Counted from the stretch's first letter, positions 14,087 through 23,233 are shown. The stretch: 26,378 nucleotides of DNA from Campylobacteraceae bacterium (GCA_031276365.1 JAISNG010000122.1:1-26378); one strand, 5' to 3'. The notes: generated from the letters alone by a model not told the origin. Numbers and translations are program-made.

Positions 14087-14774
14087 AGTTAAGGATTTGC
14101 ACGTATATCATGGATTGATAGAAGCGGTCAAGGGGATAAGTTTTAAAGTTGAAGCAGGCAGTATCGTTTCGCTTATCGGCTCAAACGGAGCGGGCAAAAC
14201 ATCAACTCTCAATGCACTTTTGAACAGTGTCAAAAAAAAAGGCGAAGTAGTTTTCGGCGGATACGACACAAGAAAACACAAAACTTACAATCTCGTCAAA
14301 AACGGCATGGCGTTAGTGCCTGAGGGCAGGCGCATTTTTGTCAATCTCACGGTAGAGGAAAATCTGCGCATAGGCGCGTTTAACAATGATGATAATTACG
14401 AAGAGTTAAAAGAGGTTATGTACAAACTCTTTCCGCGCATTAAAGAAAAACGTCATCACATGGCGGTTACTTTAAGCGGCGGCGAACAGCAGATGCTGGC
14501 TATATCGCGCGCTTTGATGAGCGAACCGAAACTTTTGATGCTTGACGAACCGAGCCTCGGACTTGCGCCGAAAATAGTCGGCGAAGTGTTTGAGACTATC
14601 GTCAGACTGAAAAATGAAGGGATAACGATACTTCTTGTAGAGCAAAACGCTTTTGCGGCTTTGAAGATAAGTGATTACGCATACGTTCTGGAAAACGGCA
14701 AAATCGTCATGGAGGGCATCGCCTCCGCAATGACGGGCAATGACATGATAAGAAAAAAATATCTTGGCGGATAG
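14079..14774 (+). CDS. livF: Branched-chain amino acid ABC transporter ATP-binding protein LivF
   Basis: The 231-residue second ATPase pairs with LivG. Walker A is GSNGAGKTS, the LivF-specific ALVPEGRRIFVNLTVEENL follows, the signature is LSGGEQQMLAISRAL, and Walker B is LLMLDEPSLGLAP. The gene closes the five-gene uptake operon. It is only 31 bases before ccsBA, which may be co-transcribed. Confidence 0.95.
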   Translation: MVEVKDLHVYHGLIEAVKGISFKVEAGSIVSLIGSNGAGKTSTLNALLNSVKKKGEVVFGGYDTRKHKTYNLVKNGMALVPEGRRIFVNLTVEENLRIGAFNNDDNYEELKEVMYKLFPRIKEKRHHMAVTLSGGEQQMLAISRALMSEPKLLMLDEPSLGLAPKIVGEVFETIVRLKNEGITILLVEQNAFAALKISDYAYVLENGKIVMEGIASAMTGNDMIRKKYLGG

Positions 14775-14805
14775 CTGCCGTTGTTAATAAAAATAAGGTT
14801 GATTT

Positions 14806-17800
14806 ATGAAAATAGTTGAAAAAATTTCAAAGGCATTTTTCTCAATGTGGTTTATGGCGGTTTTGCTGATTGTTTTTGCACTCGCCTGTGCCGCAGCGAC
14901 ATTTATAGAAAACGACTTCGGAACGGAGAGCGCATGGGCGCTTGTTTACGGCGCGAAGTGGTTTGAGATAGTGCAGCTTTTTTTAGCGTTCAATCTTGCT
15001 TATAATATTTTGCATTTCAAACTCTGTACAAAAGAGAAATTCGGCGCATTTATCTTTCATGCGAGCTTTCTTGTTATCCTTTTGGGTTCGGCTTTGACGC
15101 GTTACGGCGGATATGAAGGGACATTGCACATAAGAGAAAATGAGAGCGGCAGTATAGTCAAATCATCAGAATCATTTGTGCAGGTTCAAGCTTTCAAGGA
15201 CGATAAGATTTATGGCATGGAGCATAAGCAGTTTATCTCCAAAATCGGCTCAAATGATTTTAACTTTTCTTTCAGCGTCGGCAAGGAAGCCGCGCGCGTA
15301 ACTTTTAAAGAATATATACCAAATGCCGTCAATACCATACAAGACGATGAAGACGGCGAACCGCTTATAGCCATTGTCCTCTCCAAAGGCGAAAACAGAG
15401 CCGAGGTGATACTGCGCGAGGGCGAAGCGGCGCAGAGCGATGAGGCGATATTTGCATTTAACAAAAAGATAGAAAACGTCTCAAAACCGCTTGTGAGATT
15501 TATCATAGAAGAGGAGGGCGGATTTTCACTCTTGTCAAGCGAAGAGCTGGGCTGGTTTAAGATGAGCGACGGAACGGCGGGCAGATATAAAAAGGGCGAA
15601 AAAGAGCCGTTTGACGATAAACATCTTTATACCATCAAAGATATGAATTTTGCCGCGAAATATATCGGACTTAAAGGCAGGGAAAAACTCGTAAGCGGCG
15701 AGATTACGCCGCAGACAACGCTCATGTACACGGACGCTTTGGTCGTAACGCTTACTTATAAGGATATTTCAAAGGATATCGTTCTGAGAGGACGCGGCAA
15801 AGGTTACAGCGGCACAAGCGCGCATGCAGTGATAGACGATACCATGTTTGCACTCAAATGGGGTTCTGTAGAGTTTGCTCTGCCGTTTTCCATCTATCTC
15901 AATGATTTTCAGCTTGAAAGGTATCCAGGTTCAAATTCGCCCTCGTCATACGCAAGCGAAATAACGCTTAACGACGGTAACTTTACGATGGATTATCGTA
16001 TCTACATGAATCACGTCTTAGACCACAAAGGATACCGCTTTTTTCAGGCTTTTTATGATGAAGATGAGAAAGGTACGATACTTGCTGTCAATAAAGACCC
16101 AGGCAAAATACCAACTTACATAGGATATTTTTTACTGAGTCTTGGACTGCTTTTAAACCTCTTTAATCCGAAAAGCAGATTTAGAAAGTTAGCCTCCATG
16201 GTACATAACGATATGAGCGTAAAACACGTCCGTAAAAATGCCTCCTCCATACTTTTGTTGCTTTTGGCTTTTGGTTTTGCTTTTACGCCGCTGTGCGCAG
16301 GTGATGCAAAAACTCATGCGGAAAAATTCGGTACAATACTTGTTCAAGGTTTGGACGGGCGCATATATCCTGCCGACACGACTGCGCGCGAAGTTTTAAG
16401 CAAACTCTACCGCAAAGACTCCTATAATGGTTTAAATGCAAATGAAGTGCTGTTCGGGATAATGTCCGATTTTCAAAAATGGTACGGCGAGCCTGTTATT
16501 AAAGTATCCCACAAGGAACTTCAAAAACTTATCGGTATCAGCGGCGATTATGCATCGGCGGCAGACTTTTTTGATGATGAGAAAAATTACAAACTCATGC
16601 AAGCCTCCGAAATTGCAAACCGTAAAAAAGAGAGCGAACGAACGCAGTTTGATAAAGATGTGATAAAAGTGGACGAGCGTCTCAATATCCTTTACGCTGT
16701 TTTTAACATGGATATTTTGCGTATAGCGCCCAAAGCGGGCGATGATAAATGGTACTCCATCAACGACGCCGTTATGAGTTTTCCTGCCGAAGAGAGTGAA
16801 AACATACAGATGGTATTCGGCTTCTACTTTAACGCCGTTGAAATGGCAAAAGAGAACGGCAATTGGAGCGCGGCAGATAAAATGATAGACGTCATCAAAG
16901 ATTATCAGATTAAAGTCTCGCCAAACGGGTTGATTCCGAGTGAAAACAGGATAAAAGCCGAACTTTTTTTCAATAAGGTAAAAATTTTTGACAGAATATA
17001 TCCGATATATCTTGTGAGCGGTTTAGTGCTGCTGCTGTTTGTTTTTGTACGTATGGCGGCGTCTAGGTTTAATATCAAACCCGTCATAAAAGGCGTTTTT
17101 ATCTTAAATATCGCGGCTTTTGCACTTCACACGTTTGGTCTTGCGCTCAGATGGTATGTTGCCGAACATGCTCCATGGAGCAACAGTTATGAGAGTATGA
17201 TATATATAGCGTGGGCGATAGCGCTTGCGGGACTTTTCTTTTCGCGCACTTCTGTTATCTCCATGTCGCTCTCTTCAGTTATGGCAGGCATCACGCTCTT
17301 TACGGCGCATCTAAGCTGGCTTGACCCGCAGATAACCAACTTAATGCCCGTACTCAAATCGCACTGGCTTACGATACATGTTTCTATTATTACGGCAAGT
17401 TATGGATTTTTGGGACTTTGCGCGCTGCTCGGATTTTTTGCGGTTACACTCCATATCATCAAAGGTTTTGTCAAAAACGGCTCTCAAGTTAAAGAGATAC
17501 AGAGCAATATAACCGAAGCCGTGAGAATCAACGAAATGTCCATGATACTCGGTTTGTCGCTTTTGATAGTCGGCAATTTCCTCGGCGGCGTCTGGGCAAA
17601 TGAGAGCTGGGGCAGATATTGGGGCTGGGACCCGAAAGAGACATGGGCGCTTATATCTATCTTGATTTACGCTGCGGTTGTACATTTTAGATTTATACCG
17701 TTTTTAAACGGGCAGTTTGCGTTTTCAGTTGCGTCAATTTTTGGCTATTTTTCCATTATCATGACCTATTTCGGCGTCAATTTTTATCTCTCGGGTATGC

Positions 17801-17919
17801 ATTCGTACGCCTCGGGAGACCCTATACCGATACCGACATATGTATATATTACTGTGATTGTTTTGGTTTTGACGGTTATTTTGGCTCTAATCAAAAAAGG
17901 CGATAGTAAAAAGCTATAA
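14806..17919 (+). CDS. ccsBA: Fused cytochrome c synthase CcsBA (ResB-ResC fusion)
   Basis: This 1037-residue membrane protein carries out system II cytochrome c maturation: it exports haem and attaches it to CXXCH motifs of periplasmic apocytochromes. Residues 1 to about 460 are the CcsB/ResB half, with three N-terminal membrane helices, a large periplasmic domain and a helix at 437-453. A further helix at 480-498 leads to a second periplasmic stretch. From about 730 the CcsA/ResC half follows, with the tryptophan-rich WWD haem-handling motif WANESWGRYWGWDPKETWAL (930-949). Candidate haem-ligand histidines are His85, His775, His858 and His999. The single-chain fusion is characteristic of Campylobacterota. 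The 3' end faces small minus-strand ORFs. The cytochrome at 9505 is a likely client. Confidence 0.97.
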   Translation: MKIVEKISKAFFSMWFMAVLLIVFALACAAATFIENDFGTESAWALVYGAKWFEIVQLFLAFNLAYNILHFKLCTKEKFGAFIFHASFLVILLGSALTRYGGYEGTLHIRENESGSIVKSSESFVQVQAFKDDKIYGMEHKQFISKIGSNDFNFSFSVGKEAARVTFKEYIPNAVNTIQDDEDGEPLIAIVLSKGENRAEVILREGEAAQSDEAIFAFNKKIENVSKPLVRFIIEEEGGFSLLSSEELGWFKMSDGTAGRYKKGEKEPFDDKHLYTIKDMNFAAKYIGLKGREKLVSGEITPQTTLMYTDALVVTLTYKDISKDIVLRGRGKGYSGTSAHAVIDDTMFALKWGSVEFALPFSIYLNDFQLERYPGSNSPSSYASEITLNDGNFTMDYRIYMNHVLDHKGYRFFQAFYDEDEKGTILAVNKDPGKIPTYIGYFLLSLGLLLNLFNPKSRFRKLASMVHNDMSVKHVRKNASSILLLLLAFGFAFTPLCAGDAKTHAEKFGTILVQGLDGRIYPADTTAREVLSKLYRKDSYNGLNANEVLFGIMSDFQKWYGEPVIKVSHKELQKLIGISGDYASAADFFDDEKNYKLMQASEIANRKKESERTQFDKDVIKVDERLNILYAVFNMDILRIAPKAGDDKWYSINDAVMSFPAEESENIQMVFGFYFNAVEMAKENGNWSAADKMIDVIKDYQIKVSPNGLIPSENRIKAELFFNKVKIFDRIYPIYLVSGLVLLLFVFVRMAASRFNIKPVIKGVFILNIAAFALHTFGLALRWYVAEHAPWSNSYESMIYIAWAIALAGLFFSRTSVISMSLSSVMAGITLFTAHLSWLDPQITNLMPVLKSHWLTIHVSIITASYGFLGLCALLGFFAVTLHIIKGFVKNGSQVKEIQSNITEAVRINEMSMILGLSLLIVGNFLGGVWANESWGRYWGWDPKETWALISILIYAAVVHFRFIPFLNGQFAFSVASIFGYFSIIMTYFGVNFYLSGMHSYASGDPIPIPTYVYITVIVLVLTVILALIKKGDSKKL

Positions 17920-17941
17920 CAGGACTTTTTGCAAAAACGGG

Positions 17942-18061
17942 TTAAGTCCGCGCGGCGGATTTAATCTCGTCCATTTTTTTATAACTGTAAATCAGACTAA
18001 AGATAATCACTATTAAAAGTGCGTTCAAAACAAAGCATATTGTATCGTAAGGCTCCTGCAT
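17942..18061 (-). CDS. Candidate 39-residue single-span membrane microprotein
   Basis: On the minus strand the frame begins MQEPYDTICFVLNALLIVII and ends in KKMDEIKSAART. A single hydrophobic helix (about residues 8-26) is followed by a basic-polar tail, as in small membrane subunits. No ribosome site precedes the ATG. Upstream in the same frame lie two TAA stops (18077-18079, 18107-18109) and then another small hydrophobic ORF, so it could be the end of a decayed gene of about 74 codons. It converges with ccsBA, 22 bases away. I do not recognise the family. Confidence 0.4.
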   Translation of the reverse strand: MQEPYDTICFVLNALLIVIIFSLIYSYKKMDEIKSAART

Positions 18062-18106
18062 AACGCCGTTATGGATTTACCACTCTAAACAGCCTCTCAT
18101 AGTCAA

Positions 18107-18166
18107 TTATTTCAAATACTTCAAAACAATAGCTAAAAGTGCGCCCGCAGATATTAAGAGTTTCAT
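18107..18166 (-). CDS. Candidate 19-residue hydrophobic peptide
   Basis: The frame encodes MKLLISAGALLAIVLKYLK. It is preceded on the minus strand by GGGAGGG (18177 to 18171), four bases before the ATG, and by a TATGAT box at 18190-18195, so expression signals look better than for most chance ORFs. It shares its frame with the 39-residue ORF downstream. It may be a true micro-membrane peptide, the leader of that ORF, or the start of a gene broken by nonsense changes. Confidence 0.35.
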   Translation of the reverse strand: MKLLISAGALLAIVLKYLK

Positions 18167-18259
18167 AAAACCCTCCCGCAATAATTAAAATCATACTAAA
18201 AGCAGATTTTTTAATTAATTACAGTATTACGATAAAAATTTGGATTTTGAGTATAAAAG

Positions 18260-18336
18260 TGGCGCGACGGACGGGACTTGAACCCGCGACCCCCTGCGTG
18301 ACAGGCAGGTATTCTAACCAGCTGAACTACCGCCGC
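18260..18336 (-). tRNA. tRNA-Asp (GTC)
   Basis: The minus strand folds into a full cloverleaf. The acceptor GCGGCGG pairs with CCGTCGC, the anticodon loop reads CTGTCAC (GTC), the T-loop is GGTTCAAGTCC, and CCA is encoded. It is the last of four tRNA genes on this strand. Confidence 0.97.
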
Positions 18337-18346
18337 ACCGAAAAAG

Positions 18347-18422
18347 TGGTGGTCGCTATAAGACTCGAACTTATGACATCCACCTTGTAAGGGTGGCGCT
18401 CTACCAACTGAGCTAAGCGACC
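18347..18422 (-). tRNA. tRNA-Val (TAC)
   Basis: The cloverleaf has acceptor GGTCGCT paired with AGCGACC, anticodon loop CTTACAA (TAC), T-loop GTTCGAGTC and encoded CCA. It lies 10 bases upstream of tRNA-Asp in transcription order. Confidence 0.97.
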
Positions 18423-18526
18423 TTTAAAATCTCTTATAAAAGCGTCGTTTTTAGGTAAATTATTGTGCCTCAAATTACCTTAAAAACTACAAAACAGAAC
18501 CAAACCTCTCTCACTGATTGGCAAAA

Positions 18527-18602
18527 TGGCGACCCTTAGGGGATTTGAACCCCTGTTGCTGCCGTGAGAGGGCAGAGTCCTGGGCCACTAGACGAAAGGG
18601 TC
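18527..18602 (-). tRNA. tRNA-Glu with CTC anticodon
   Basis: The acceptor GACCCTT pairs with AAGGGTC, followed by G and an encoded CCA. The anticodon stem CTGCC/GGCAG encloses CTCTCAC, so the anticodon is CTC, not the usual TTC. The body otherwise looks like tRNA-Glu. A CTC anticodon reads only GAG, so the genome must have another tRNA-Glu for GAA. The 104 bases between this gene and tRNA-Val hold nothing I can name. Confidence 0.9.
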
Positions 18603-18615
18603 TTTCAAAAAACAA

Positions 18616-18691
18616 TGGTGACCCGCGAAGGATTTGAACCTTCGGCCACCTCCTTAAAAGGGAGATGCTCTACCAGCTGAGCTAGCGGGTC
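18616..18691 (-). tRNA. tRNA-Lys (TTT)
   Basis: The cloverleaf has acceptor GACCCGC paired with GCGGGTC, anticodon loop CTTTTAA (TTT), T-loop GGTTCAAATCC and encoded CCA. It is the first of the four minus-strand tRNA genes, so the cluster promoter should lie just beyond 18691. Confidence 0.97.
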
Positions 18692-18798
18692 AAAAAACAA
18701 AGAGTGAAATTATATGTAAAAAAAATACCTTTGTCAAGAAAAAAGAGCTTAATTTGATAATTTTTTTTCAAAGCCGATTTTGGCGCACTTTTTAAGGC

Positions 18799-18834
18799 TT
18801 GACAATTTGATTTTAAGAAAAATGTCAATATAAT
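18799..18834 (+). promoter_or_regulatory. Porin promoter with adjoining inverted repeat
   Basis: TATAAT at 18829-18834 is the probable -10 box, 37 bases before the porin ATG. TTGACA at 18799-18804 looks like a -35 element, but the 24-base spacer is too long. Together with TGTCAA at 18823-18828 it forms a perfect 6-base inverted repeat with 18 bases between arms, the right arm touching the -10 box. This suggests a regulator site rather than a -35 box. Confidence 0.5.
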
Positions 18835-18870
18835 GCAAAACTTAAATATGTATTTGGAGAGGAGTTATAC

Positions 18871-19950
18871 ATGAGGATTAAAATCAGTTTTGTCAGCGCT
18901 TGTCTGTTTGCAGGTTCGGCTCTATTTGCGGATTCTGCAACTATCGCGGACGCACTTAAAAAAGGAAAAATAAACGGCGAATTTGGCGTTTATGGCGAAT
19001 ATGCCGATGGGGATATCACAGAAAGTGGTTTTACATCGGGTTCTTTTAATTTAGGTTACTCTACAGATTCGTTTCGCGGTGTTAAACTGTCTGTAGGTTC
19101 ACGCGCAAATCACGCTTTTTGGGAAAATGGAGACAATGATTACGACTCCAACACAAAAGCGATTTTGCATACGGCAAATATTGCATACTCTCACCCGTAT
19201 GTTGATGTAGTATTTGGACGTCAGGAGATAAATCTCAATTGGGCAAGTGATTTTCATGAAGCTTTAGTCGGCGTTATTAAAACAGTTCCCAATACTTCAA
19301 TCATCGTAGGCTATACGCAAAGAAGAGCAGAGGCAGATTATGATGCTCCTTTGGCAGCTTTTAGCGAACTTGGCGGAGACGGCGCTTTTGTTGTAGATGC
19401 AAAATACAGCGGTATTGAAGGATTGGTCATAAACCCATTTATTTACTATGCTAATGATGTGGCAACTTGGATAGGCACTAGAGCTGATTATAATAAAGCG
19501 TTTCCGAATTTCTCTGTAGGCGTTACTGCGCAATATACGCAAAGTAGTGAGGATGCAGGCGATGACGGCTCATTTTTGCATCTTGAGGGGAGAGGTTCAT
19601 TTACCGGCGTAAATGCAAAACTTGGCTTTATAAAAACAGATAAAAACGGCGGCATAGGAAGCATAGCTGCTGCAGGAGAAAATGTAAATCCGTTTGAAGA
19701 AGGCGGTCAAATACTTGAAGCAGATGCCCAAACTATCTATCTTGGCGCATCAGATGATTTTCAAGGTTTTGCTCTTAGCGGACTATATGGTTATACTGAA
19801 TACGGCAACGACATCACATTTAATGAATTTGATTTTGTCGTGGGATATAACATTGACAAAGCTTTGAGATTGGAAGGCGCTTTGATAATTGGCGACGGCG
19901 ATGCAGACGAGTATAAAAAAATTACATTAGGCGCTGTTTATTCATTCTGA
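18871..19950 (+). CDS. Outer-membrane porin (Campylobacterota OprD-like/major porin type)
   Basis: The 359-residue protein has a signal peptide (MRIKISFVSACLFAGSALFA) and then alternating amphipathic strands rich in Tyr, Gly and Asp. It ends KKITLGAVYSF, with the C-terminal Phe that the BAM complex recognises. GKINGEFGVYGEYADGD at the N-terminus and VDVVFGRQEINLNWASDFHE resemble the porin family of this phylum, where a strand carrying F-G-R-Q is common. It would let small solutes cross the outer membrane; substrate is unknown. GGAGAGG at about 18857 supports the start, and it is followed by a strong terminator, so it is monocistronic. Confidence 0.87.
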   Translation: MRIKISFVSACLFAGSALFADSATIADALKKGKINGEFGVYGEYADGDITESGFTSGSFNLGYSTDSFRGVKLSVGSRANHAFWENGDNDYDSNTKAILHTANIAYSHPYVDVVFGRQEINLNWASDFHEALVGVIKTVPNTSIIVGYTQRRAEADYDAPLAAFSELGGDGAFVVDAKYSGIEGLVINPFIYYANDVATWIGTRADYNKAFPNFSVGVTAQYTQSSEDAGDDGSFLHLEGRGSFTGVNAKLGFIKTDKNGGIGSIAAAGENVNPFEEGGQILEADAQTIYLGASDDFQGFALSGLYGYTEYGNDITFNEFDFVVGYNIDKALRLEGALIIGDGDADEYKKITLGAVYSF

Positions 19951-19958
19951 TAAACCTT

Positions 19959-19998
19959 AAAAATTAGTCTTGCTTTAGGGCAGGACTAATTTTTTTTA
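19959..19998 (+). terminator. Rho-independent terminator of the porin gene
   Basis: AAAAATTAGTCTTGC (19959-19973) pairs with GCAGGACTAATTTTT (19980-19994) with one wobble pair and a 6-base loop, and the T-run reaches 19997. This is a classical intrinsic terminator. Confidence 0.88.
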
Positions 19999-20002
19999 AA
20001 GT

Positions 20003-20344
20003 ATGATTTTCATTATGAGAAAAAAGATTTCGGACAAGATAGCCTGCGCAAATGAACTGCTCAAAAAAAAGAGTGTCTCCAAAGAGGAGCTAAGCGATTT
20101 GAAACGCTGGCTTGGTTACTTCCAGCATGAAAGACTTATTCATCTTATAGTTACGGTTTTTACGGGACTATGTGAAATGATAAGCATAATTGTGCTGCTT
20201 TTGAGTACAAATTACGCCGCAGTTGCATTAACGGCGCTAATCGGCATACTTTTTATTTTTTATATCATTCACTACTATATTTTGGAAAACGGCGTTCAAA
20301 AACTATACGGCTTGATAGACGCTTTAGGTGAAAAAATAATGTAA
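20003..20344 (+). CDS. Small two-span membrane protein of unknown function
   Basis: The 113-residue frame has a charged N-terminal part with DKIACANELLKKKSVSKEEL, then two hydrophobic segments (about residues 47-67 and 71-92), and a short amphipathic tail. I do not recognise the family. Either ATG 20003 or ATG 20015 (MRKKISDK) could be the start; neither has a visible ribosome site. The TATGAT at 20002-20007 could be a -10 box, which would make the message nearly leaderless from 20015. It follows the porin terminator, so it must have its own promoter or depend on read-through. Confidence 0.6.
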   Translation: MIFIMRKKISDKIACANELLKKKSVSKEELSDLKRWLGYFQHERLIHLIVTVFTGLCEMISIIVLLLSTNYAAVALTALIGILFIFYIIHYYILENGVQKLYGLIDALGEKIM

Positions 20345-20491
20345 AATCATTGCACTCTTAGTATCTGTGTCCATATTTTGTGCATGTAAGAGGTTCTTAA
20401 ATAGTTTTTAGATAAAATTGGCAAATTTTTATAGCCCCAAAAAAGTAAGAATTTACCCTTGCTTTGCTTTCATGTAACAGGAGAAAAATAG

Positions 20492-23233
20492 ATGGATTAC
20501 AAGGATACGCTCCTTTTGCCGATGACGAATTTCCCAATGCGCGGAAACCTCCCCGAAAATGAACCCAAACGTTACAACGAATGGTTTGAAAATAGAAAAG
20601 TTTACGAAAAGATGAAAAAATCGCGTGCAAACGCAGCGAAAAGTTTTAATCTCCACGACGGTCCTCCTTACGCGAACGGCGATATACACTTAGGACATGC
20701 GCTGAATAAGATACTTAAAGATATCATTGTCAAAACCCACTACTTTGCAGGCGAGAGCGTGCGTTATGTGCCTGGCTGGGACTGTCATGGGCTGCCTATA
20801 GAACAGCAGGTAGAAAAGGCGATAGGCAAAGAGAAAAAGGACGCTTTAAGCAAAAGCGAATTTCGCGCTCTTTGCCGCGAACATGCAAAAAAATATATAC
20901 AAATCCAAAAGGACGGCTTTAAATCGCTCGGTGTTGTTGGGGATTGGGAAAATCCATATCTAACGATGAAGTTTGAATTTGAAGCAGACATTTACCGCGC
21001 GCTTTGCGATATAGCAAAAAAGGGACTTTTGATAGAGCGAAGCAAGCCCGTATTTTGGTCATGGGCAGCGCGAAGTGCGCTGGCTGAAGCTGAAGTTGAA
21101 TATAAAGATAAAGAGGATTACTCCATATTTGTTGCATTCAAGCTGGATAAAGACGCGCTTTCAAAACTTGGCGTTCTTGAAGCAAAAGCGCTCATCTGGA
21201 CTACGACTCCATGGACGCTGCCAGCAAATATGGCGATAGCGTTCAACAAAGACGAAGAGTATGTCTTAACTGATGAAAATCTCATAATTGCCAAAGCGCG
21301 CGTTGAAGCTTTACAGGAAATTGGGATAACGAACGGCAAAATCAAAAAAAGCTTCAAAGCTAAAATCTTGGAAAACTTATATGCGATAAATCCGCTCAAC
21401 TCGCGCAAATCGCGTCTTATACTTGGCTCTCATGTAATGATGGACGGCGGTTCAGGACTTGTTCACACTGCCCCGGGGCATGGAGACGATGACTACAAAG
21501 CCGCCTTGCTTTACGGCATTGAAACTATTATGCCCGTAGATGAAGACGGCAAATACGACCAAACCGTCGTGCGCGAAAAACTTTTGCCAAATGCCGAAGA
21601 GTTTGTGGGAATTCATGTATTTAAGGCAAATGAGAAGATTTTGGAACTTTTGGGCGGTTCGCTTTTGAAATGCTCCAAATTTGTCCACTCATATCCTTAC
21701 TGTTGGAGAACGCATACACCCGTTATTTACCGCGCGACAAAACAGTGGTTTATAGCTATGGATGATGATAAAAATTCACTGCGCGAAGCCGCAAAAGCAG
21801 AGATAACAAAACTGAAATTTTACCCCGAAAGCGGTTTTGCAAGACTTTCAAGCATGATAGAAAACCGCCCCGATTGGTGCATCTCAAGACAGCGTGCATG
21901 GGGTGTGCCGATAGCATTTTTCAGGGATAAAACTACGGGTAAAGTCATTTACGACAATGACGTTTTGGAAAATACTGCCGCGCTTTTTGAAAAACATGGC
22001 GCAGATGTTTGGTGGGACAGAGAGATAAAGGATTTGCTGCCGCAAAACTCCGCTTTGAAGCCCGAAAATCTTGAAAAAACAGCAGATATTTTAGATGTTT
22101 GGTTTGACAGCGGAAGTACATGGAGAGCGGTTTTAAACTCAAACAATTATGACAGCGGAAATTATCCTGCCGATGTCTATCTTGAGGGAAGCGACCAGCA
22201 CCGCGGCTGGTTTCAAAGTTCGCTTTTGGTAAGTACTGCAGTTAACGGCAAAGCTCCGTATAAAAATATCATAACTCATGGCTTTACCGTTGACGAAAAA
22301 GGCGAAAAAATGAGTAAGTCCAAAGGCAACGGGATTGACCCGCAAGACATACTTAAACGTTACGGCAGTGAGATTTTGAGGCTTTGGGTAGCAACAAGCG
22401 ATTATAGAAGCGAACTTAAACTTAGCGAAAATATCATCAAACAAGTTGCCGAACAGTACAGAAAGATAAGAAATACATTCAGATTTTTACTCTCTTCCAT
22501 AGGCGATTTGGAAGTTATCGCAAAAGACGAAGAGTTAAGCGCGATAGACAGATGGATACTCTCAACCGCCAAAAAGGTGTTTGACGAAGTAAATAGGGAG
22601 TTTTTAAATTATGATTTTTTGAGAGGTTATGCGCTTTTAAACTCCTTTATCGCTAACGAACTTAGCGGCGTATATCTGGATATCTGTAAAGACAGATTGT
22701 ACTGCGACAGCAAATCCTCACGTGAGCGCAGAGGCGCGCAAAGCGCTATGGCGTTGATACTTGAGACGATGCTGCCGCTTAGCGCAAGCGTGCTTACATA
22801 TACTGTTGATGAAATCATGGAGTACGCACCTGATATTTTGAAAAAAGGCGATGTGTTTGACCTCGTATATAAGCCGCTTTACGAAGTAAAAAGTGAACTT
22901 AACGGCGAGTTTTTAATGCTTGCCAGAGAGAGATTTTTTGAGATAGTTGATACTTTAAAAAAAGATAAAATCATCAAATCTACGCTTGAGTTAAATATCG
23001 CCTCAAACGCTAAAGAGTTGGTAAAAATGGGCGCGAAAGACGCGGAGGATTGGTTTACTGTGAGCGAGATTACGTCTGATGTCAAAGGTGAGATTTTGGG
23101 CAGTTTTGAAGTTGATGGCGAGTTTTTTACTATCACAAAAGCGCAAAAACACAAATGTCCGCGTTGCTGGAAGCTAAGAAGCGCGCGCGAAGATGAATTG
23201 TGCGAACGATGCAAAGATGTGGTAAATGGTTGA
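20492..23233 (+). CDS. ileS: Isoleucyl-tRNA synthetase
   Basis: IleS charges tRNA-Ile and edits mischarged valine. The 913-residue length fits the bacterial type. The class I signatures are DIHLGH (HLGH at 66-69) and KMSKS at 606-610. The CP1 editing domain lies between, with WTTTPWTLPANMAI, and DVWFDSGSTW follows. The C-terminus ends in a zinc knuckle with Cys889, Cys892, Cys904 and Cys907. AGGAG upstream of ATG 20492 supports the start. It heads a tight group with a microprotein, gatA and guaB. A TAAAAT box at about 20413 may be its -10 element. Confidence 0.98.
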   Translation: MDYKDTLLLPMTNFPMRGNLPENEPKRYNEWFENRKVYEKMKKSRANAAKSFNLHDGPPYANGDIHLGHALNKILKDIIVKTHYFAGESVRYVPGWDCHGLPIEQQVEKAIGKEKKDALSKSEFRALCREHAKKYIQIQKDGFKSLGVVGDWENPYLTMKFEFEADIYRALCDIAKKGLLIERSKPVFWSWAARSALAEAEVEYKDKEDYSIFVAFKLDKDALSKLGVLEAKALIWTTTPWTLPANMAIAFNKDEEYVLTDENLIIAKARVEALQEIGITNGKIKKSFKAKILENLYAINPLNSRKSRLILGSHVMMDGGSGLVHTAPGHGDDDYKAALLYGIETIMPVDEDGKYDQTVVREKLLPNAEEFVGIHVFKANEKILELLGGSLLKCSKFVHSYPYCWRTHTPVIYRATKQWFIAMDDDKNSLREAAKAEITKLKFYPESGFARLSSMIENRPDWCISRQRAWGVPIAFFRDKTTGKVIYDNDVLENTAALFEKHGADVWWDREIKDLLPQNSALKPENLEKTADILDVWFDSGSTWRAVLNSNNYDSGNYPADVYLEGSDQHRGWFQSSLLVSTAVNGKAPYKNIITHGFTVDEKGEKMSKSKGNGIDPQDILKRYGSEILRLWVATSDYRSELKLSENIIKQVAEQYRKIRNTFRFLLSSIGDLEVIAKDEELSAIDRWILSTAKKVFDEVNREFLNYDFLRGYALLNSFIANELSGVYLDICKDRLYCDSKSSRERRGAQSAMALILETMLPLSASVLTYTVDEIMEYAPDILKKGDVFDLVYKPLYEVKSELNGEFLMLARERFFEIVDTLKKDKIIKSTLELNIASNAKELVKMGAKDAEDWFTVSEITSDVKGEILGSFEVDGEFFTITKAQKHKCPRCWKLRSAREDELCERCKDVVNG

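Noticed and set aside
18799..18804. TTGACA as a consensus -35 box of the porin promoter
   Set aside because: The gap to the -10 box is 24 bases, far from the usual 16-18; it is better explained as one arm of an inverted repeat.
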